64,000 bases of DNA. Origin: JACVRW01 sp963716215. Its GTDB lineage: Bacteria > Actinomycetota > Thermoleophilia > Solirubrobacterales > Thermoleophilaceae. Below, in pieces: positions 62,060 through 64,000 of this stretch; position 1 is the stretch's first letter, and the number at the start of each line of letters is the position of its first letter. A model generated the notes under the pieces. It searched no databases and was not told the origin of the DNA. It saw only the letters and a list, made by a program, of their open reading frames with translations. The position numbers were made by a program, and so were the translations under genes. The stretch lies in contig OY970298.1 in NCBI GenBank assembly GCA_963716215.1, forward strand, positions 2,418,001 to 2,482,000, in the 5' to 3' direction.

Positions 62060-62090
62060 AGCGTATCCCGCTGGGACCTTGCGATATACC
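62060..62090. promoter_or_regulatory. Divergent promoter region, lipocalin-like gene / SDR
   Basis: A 45-bp gap holds TACGCT (62065-62060, minus), 8 nt before one start, and TATACC (62085-62090, plus), 6 nt before the other. Here the two -10 elements do not overlap. Both messages look leaderless. Confidence 0.45.
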
Positions 62091-62096
62091 CCTGGC

Positions 62097-62789
62097 ATGT
62101 CCGACTCCCAAGTTCTCGTCATCACCGGCGCCAGCACCGGCATCGGCGCCGCCACAGCCCGCCGCGCCGTGGAGTTCGGCCAGCGGGTTGTGCTGGCCGC
62201 GCGCTCTCAGGACAAGCTGGATGCGCTGGCCGAGGAACTCGGCGGGGCCGACCACGCGATCGCGGTGCGCTGCGACGTCACGAGCTGGGAGGACCAGCAG
62301 GATCTGGTGTCCACGACGCTGGACAGCTTCGGGCGCCTCGACACCTACTTCGCGAACGCGGGATTTGGCGCCAAGCGCGGCTTCCTCGAGGAGTCGGTCG
62401 GCCACTGGAAGTCGATGATCGACACGAACGTGCTGGGCGCGGCGCTGTCGATCCGGGCCGTCCTCCCCCACCTTCGCGAGCAGAACTCCGGGCACGTGCT
62501 GCTCACGAGCTCGGTCGCCGGTCGCCGGGTGCTGCCGGGCTCGCTCTACTCATGCACCAAGCACGCGGTCACCGCCATGGGCGAGGCGCTGCGCGCGGAG
62601 CTGTTCGAGACCGACATCAAGGTCACGCTGATCGAACCGGGGATGGTCGACACGCCCTTCTTCGACGACCCCCCGAGCGGCGCGCTCGAGCCCGACGACA
62701 TCGCCCGCGCCGTGATGTTCGCGATGACCCAGCCGCCGCACGTGGACGTGAACGAGATCCTCATCCGCCCGATCCACCAGGGCAGCTAG
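62097..62789 (+). CDS. Short-chain dehydrogenase/reductase
   Basis: A 230-aa classical SDR. The cofactor motif is TGASTGIGAATARRA, with NAGFG as the structural Asn motif. The catalytic Ser lies in LLTSSVAGR and the catalytic YxxxK would be expected near LYSCTKHAV, where the pattern reads Y-S-C-T-K and is intact. The substrate is unknown. The ATG at 62097 is preferred over an upstream TTG because TATACC lies 6 nt before it and the N-terminus is typical. Confidence 0.93.
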   Translation: MSDSQVLVITGASTGIGAATARRAVEFGQRVVLAARSQDKLDALAEELGGADHAIAVRCDVTSWEDQQDLVSTTLDSFGRLDTYFANAGFGAKRGFLEESVGHWKSMIDTNVLGAALSIRAVLPHLREQNSGHVLLTSSVAGRRVLPGSLYSCTKHAVTAMGEALRAELFETDIKVTLIEPGMVDTPFFDDPPSGALEPDDIARAVMFAMTQPPHVDVNEILIRPIHQGS

Positions 62790-63556
62790 CGCGACCGCAG
62801 GACGCGCCGCGCCAGGCGGCCCGCCGGCCAGCGCACCCGCTGCAGGTACTGCATGCGCGGCGAGTCCCGCCAGAGCGCGTCCACGATCGGGGCGCGCGCC
62901 GCGCTCGGCCCGCCGGCGCGGCGCCGGAACAGGCCGCAGCAGCCGAACACCCCGGCGAAGTCGCAGTCGCGGGCCACCCAGCTCTCGGTCACGCCCGCCT
63001 GCACCCCGATCTCGCCCACCGCCGGGTCGTCGTTGCGCGGATCGTGGAAGTCGTGGAACAGCACCAGCCCTCCGGTCGGCACGGCCGGCTCGATCGCGGT
63101 GAGGTCACGGCGCACGCCGTCGAACGAGTGGTCCCCGTCCACGAACGTGAGCGACGGGCAGAGGCCGTCGAAGCGGCGCAGCACCGCCGCGACGCTCCCG
63201 CGCACCAGCACCACCCGCTCCGCCGCGTCGTGCGCCGCCAGCGCTGCGGCGCCGCTCCGCAGGGCCTTCGGGTCCACGTCGACCGAGAACAGCATCGCGC
63301 CGGCGCCGGCGCGCGCGGCACGAGCCATGATCGTCGTCGAGCGGCCGCGGTACGTGCCGATCTCGAGGATCGGGCCGGGCGCGAGGTAGGCCAGCTCGTA
63401 GAGCTTCAGCTCGTCCTCGGGGCGCAGCAGCCCCGGAATGCCGGCCACCAGGTGCCCGATGCGGCGATGCTCATCGCCGAGGTCGGGCGCCCCGAGGTCG
63501 TAGGACGGCAGGTACGCAGTGTCGGCTCGCTTGTCCGGGTGGGGGACGAACTCCAC
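62786..63556 (-). CDS. Class I SAM methyltransferase (Methyltransf_24-like)
   Basis: A 256-aa methyltransferase. The SAM site is PILEIGTYRGRSTTIMARAARA, followed by LFSVDVDPKALRSG, and LTFVDGDHSFDGVRRDL as acidic motif, typical of Methyltransf_24 and related O-methyltransferases. The C-terminal ~45 residues are basic. TAGGGT (63570-63565) lies 8 nt before the GTG. Its stop overlaps the SDR stop region by 4 nt in convergent orientation. Substrate unknown. Confidence 0.85.
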   Translation of the reverse strand: MEFVPHPDKRADTAYLPSYDLGAPDLGDEHRRIGHLVAGIPGLLRPEDELKLYELAYLAPGPILEIGTYRGRSTTIMARAARAGAGAMLFSVDVDPKALRSGAAALAAHDAAERVVLVRGSVAAVLRRFDGLCPSLTFVDGDHSFDGVRRDLTAIEPAVPTGGLVLFHDFHDPRNDDPAVGEIGVQAGVTESWVARDCDFAGVFGCCGLFRRRAGGPSAARAPIVDALWRDSPRMQYLQRVRWPAGRLARRVLRSR

Positions 63557-63655
63557 AGCGCGACACCCTACGGCGCCTCCCCCATGCCTTGCACCGGGTT
63601 ACCCGTTCGGGCTAGGGTCGGCTTGGCCCGGGACTCGAGCAGGGGGGATGAGGGA

Positions 63656-64000
63656 ATGCGGAAGCTGATCGCAGGCGGCCTGGCAGTGGTCATGTGCATG
63701 ACGGTCGCGGCCGTCGCGCTGGCGAAGAGCGAGGCGACCAAGTTCAGCGTGACCCAGTCGGCGAAGGCCGAGGGCGCGTCGACGTCGATCAAGTTCAAGA
63801 TCACCTTCGGCGACACCGCGGCCCCCAACGGAATCCCGAGCGGCCTGCGCAGCTTCAAGATCAAGCTGAACAAGGGCACCAAGATCGACCCGCGCGGCGC
63901 GGCGCAGTGCAAGGTCACCGACGAGGTCCTGACGCGCGACGGCGTGGACGCCTGCCCGGCCTCGAGCCGCATCGGCACCGGCACCGCCAGCGCCACCAGC
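63656..64000 (+). CDS. Secreted protein, truncated at the window edge
   Basis: The reading frame runs off the end after about 115 codons. It starts with a signal peptide (MRKLIAGGLAVVMCMTVAAVALA), then a Lys/Ser-rich beta-type region. It ends with Cys-containing segments (AAQCKVTDEVL, DACPASSRIGTGTA), a pattern frequent in exported Thermoleophilia proteins of unknown function. A GAGGGA purine tract precedes the ATG, and TAGGGT near 63613 may be its promoter. Confidence 0.78.
   Translation, partial: MRKLIAGGLAVVMCMTVAAVALAKSEATKFSVTQSAKAEGASTSIKFKITFGDTAAPNGIPSGLRSFKIKLNKGTKIDPRGAAQCKVTDEVLTRDGVDACPASSRIGTGTASATS

Overview
The window is one continuous stretch of chromosome from a very GC-rich bacterium (I did not compute a figure). 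I see no plasmid, phage, transposon, CRISPR or rRNA/tRNA genes. The gene set points to Actinobacteria, most likely the deep-branching class Thermoleophilia (Solirubrobacterales or Gaiellales-like). Pointers are a DUF3052 protein, an F420-type Ddn reductase, MurT/GatD, a DivIVA-domain protein, MprAB-like two-component genes, RNase J plus RNase Y, and secreted proteins of a style common in that class. The class assignment is inference. Genes are packed tightly: most neighbours overlap by 1-14 nt, commonly as ATGA, GTGA or TTGA junctions. No gene-free gap exceeds 300 bases; the longest is the RNase Y leader (32266-32552).

Layout. 30-3881: dtd, then an alcohol oxidase/aldehyde dehydrogenase pair. 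3892-17553: a long translation and RNA-metabolism operon, rimP-nusA-ylxR-infB-DUF503-rbfA-nrnA-truB-ribF-rpsO-peroxiredoxin-DsbA-pnp-M16 peptidase (frameshifted)-dapB, with a terminator-like attenuator before rimP. 17553-24229: a repeat element, DUF3052, dapA, RNase J, a secreted protein and a two-component system. 24229-30005: ftsK, a RodZ-like protein, cinA, thpR and a methyltransferase. 30016-36310: ddn, recA-recX, rny with a long leader, and miaB. 36363-45125: a lipoprotein, miaA, a penicillin-acylase-like enzyme, dapF-dapL, DUF429, hflX and dut. 45185-47313: a STAS protein and a lone PilB ATPase. 47330-53118: a zinc-ligand-free S4 gene behind a metal-box-like operator, and the murT-gatD peptidoglycan amidation operon. 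53194-64000: mixed housekeeping and secreted genes (HAD, cyclophilin, CnoX-like thioredoxin, DivIVA, YeeE/YedE pair, pdxH, SDR, methyltransferase).

How it fits together. The first operon links ribosome maturation, initiation, mRNA turnover and FAD synthesis. dapB, dapA, dapF and dapL together imply the LL-diaminopimelate aminotransferase route to meso-DAP. MurT/GatD would then amidate the peptidoglycan stem.

Most unusual signals: (1) a family of palindromic elements, three in tandem upstream of the response regulator and single copies inside rimP and ribF, with compensatory changes that keep the hairpin; (2) two abutting TTAGG-N4-CCTAA boxes before an S4 gene lacking all four zinc cysteines; (3) about 18 genes with a TANNNT-type -10 hexamer 6-10 nt before the start codon, which suggests widespread leaderless transcription, including divergent gene pairs whose -10 elements overlap; (4) a DapF with serine at both catalytic cysteine positions; (5) ylxR and truB with no ATG, GTG or TTG start.
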